A stretch of 64,000 nucleotides of DNA from Colwellia polaris. GTDB taxonomy: Bacteria > Pseudomonadota > Gammaproteobacteria > Enterobacterales > Alteromonadaceae. The notes under the pieces were generated by a model that saw only the letters and a program-made list of their open reading frames with translations, was not told the DNA's origin and made no database searches. The stretch is taken from contig NZ_NBOE01000009.1 in NCBI RefSeq assembly GCF_002104515.1, positions 101,919 through 165,918 on the forward strand, written 5' to 3'. Each line of letters begins with the position of its first letter. Positions within the stretch are counted from its first letter, which is position 1. Positions 63,826 to 64,000 of this stretch are shown here, piece after piece. The position numbers were made by a program, and so were the translations under genes.

Positions 63826-64000
63826 GGACACTCACATTAACGTTGATTTTACATAGTTACCTTCGGGTAACACAAAACAGCTTAATATGATGTCACACAA
63901 AATAAGTATCATTTAGGTCTTCGGATTTAAATAATACGTTTTATGTAGTTACTTAGTTCCTAGTCGGGATTAAGTAACACGACAGAATTCATTGAGCAGA

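Larger units (their letters stand above)
63393..64000 (+). promoter_or_regulatory. rRNA operon promoter and leader region
   Basis: The 608 bp after gmhB hold two tandem ribosomal promoters, AT-rich upstream elements, a boxA-type antitermination site and several small hairpins, for example CGTTCAT/ATGAACG inside GCCGA/TCGGC (63740-63773), CCTAC/GTAGG (63777-63791), GTTACC/GGGTAAC (about 63857-63872) and GTTACTTA/TAAGTAAC near 63948-63979. The 16S start motif is not reached; it should lie just after position 64000. Confidence 0.85.

Overview
The window looks like chromosomal DNA of a marine gammaproteobacterium of the order Alteromonadales, most likely Colwelliaceae (Colwellia/Thalassotalea type). 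This is inferred from the AT-rich composition, protein sequences close to but distinct from E. coli orthologues (TrpE, YciO, PntAB), the Shewanella/Colwellia-style LiuR leucine regulon, a DUF3718 protein and an IcmF fusion mutase. No prophage, insertion sequence, CRISPR array or tRNA gene was found; nearly everything reads as stable chromosomal content.

Layout. 1-715 is the 3' end of glnS with a terminator. 884-1254 is a 42-bp tandem repeat array between glnS and the convergent trp operon. 1279-8303 (minus) is trpE-G-D-CF-B-A, with a leader peptide gene and attenuator at about 8436-8558 that is easily missed because of its size. 8662-16285 (plus) is a housekeeping run: rnm (trpH), yciO, scpA, scpB, rluB, rnd, ycgL, an MltB-family transglycosylase and ycgN. 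16583-19561 is a FIST sensor gene followed by a GGDEF-EAL gene, a probable cyclic-di-GMP signalling pair. 19632-32994 is mixed: a small basic protein, a gamma-carbonic-anhydrase-like protein, pntAB, an AGCS symporter, an RhlE helicase, a Cys-motif protein, a GGDEF protein, a Kef-type antiporter, a patatin and a DUF3718 protein.

33314-43551 is the leucine/acetoacetate block: liuR-liuA-liuB-liuC-liuD-liuE-scoA-scoB on the minus strand and a divergent thiolase on the plus strand, with two palindromic LiuR-like operators between liuR and the thiolase. Together these can take isovaleryl-CoA to HMG-CoA, acetoacetate, acetoacetyl-CoA and acetyl-CoA. 43815-48620 holds an exported unknown protein, a GNAT, an esterase-like lipoprotein and recQ. 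49139-52532 is an iron-uptake locus (TonB-dependent receptor, PiuC hydroxylase, a 99-residue 2OG-oxygenase-like protein) with a Fur-like site inside a perfect inverted repeat upstream. 52921-62664 is a second acyl-CoA block: a divergent AraC regulator, IcmF, an acyl-CoA dehydrogenase, an AcuI/YhdH reductase, a HIBCH-like crotonase and an SDR. This block could route isobutyryl-CoA through n-butyryl-CoA to acetoacetyl-CoA and so join the thiolase step. The window ends with gmhB and the tandem promoters and leader of an rRNA operon whose 16S gene must start just beyond position 64000.

The best candidates for something undescribed are the 42-bp array, the hairpin with the Fur-like centre upstream of the receptor, the miniature 2OG oxygenase, and the FIST/GGDEF-EAL pair. 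No clearly new multi-gene defence or mobile system was seen.
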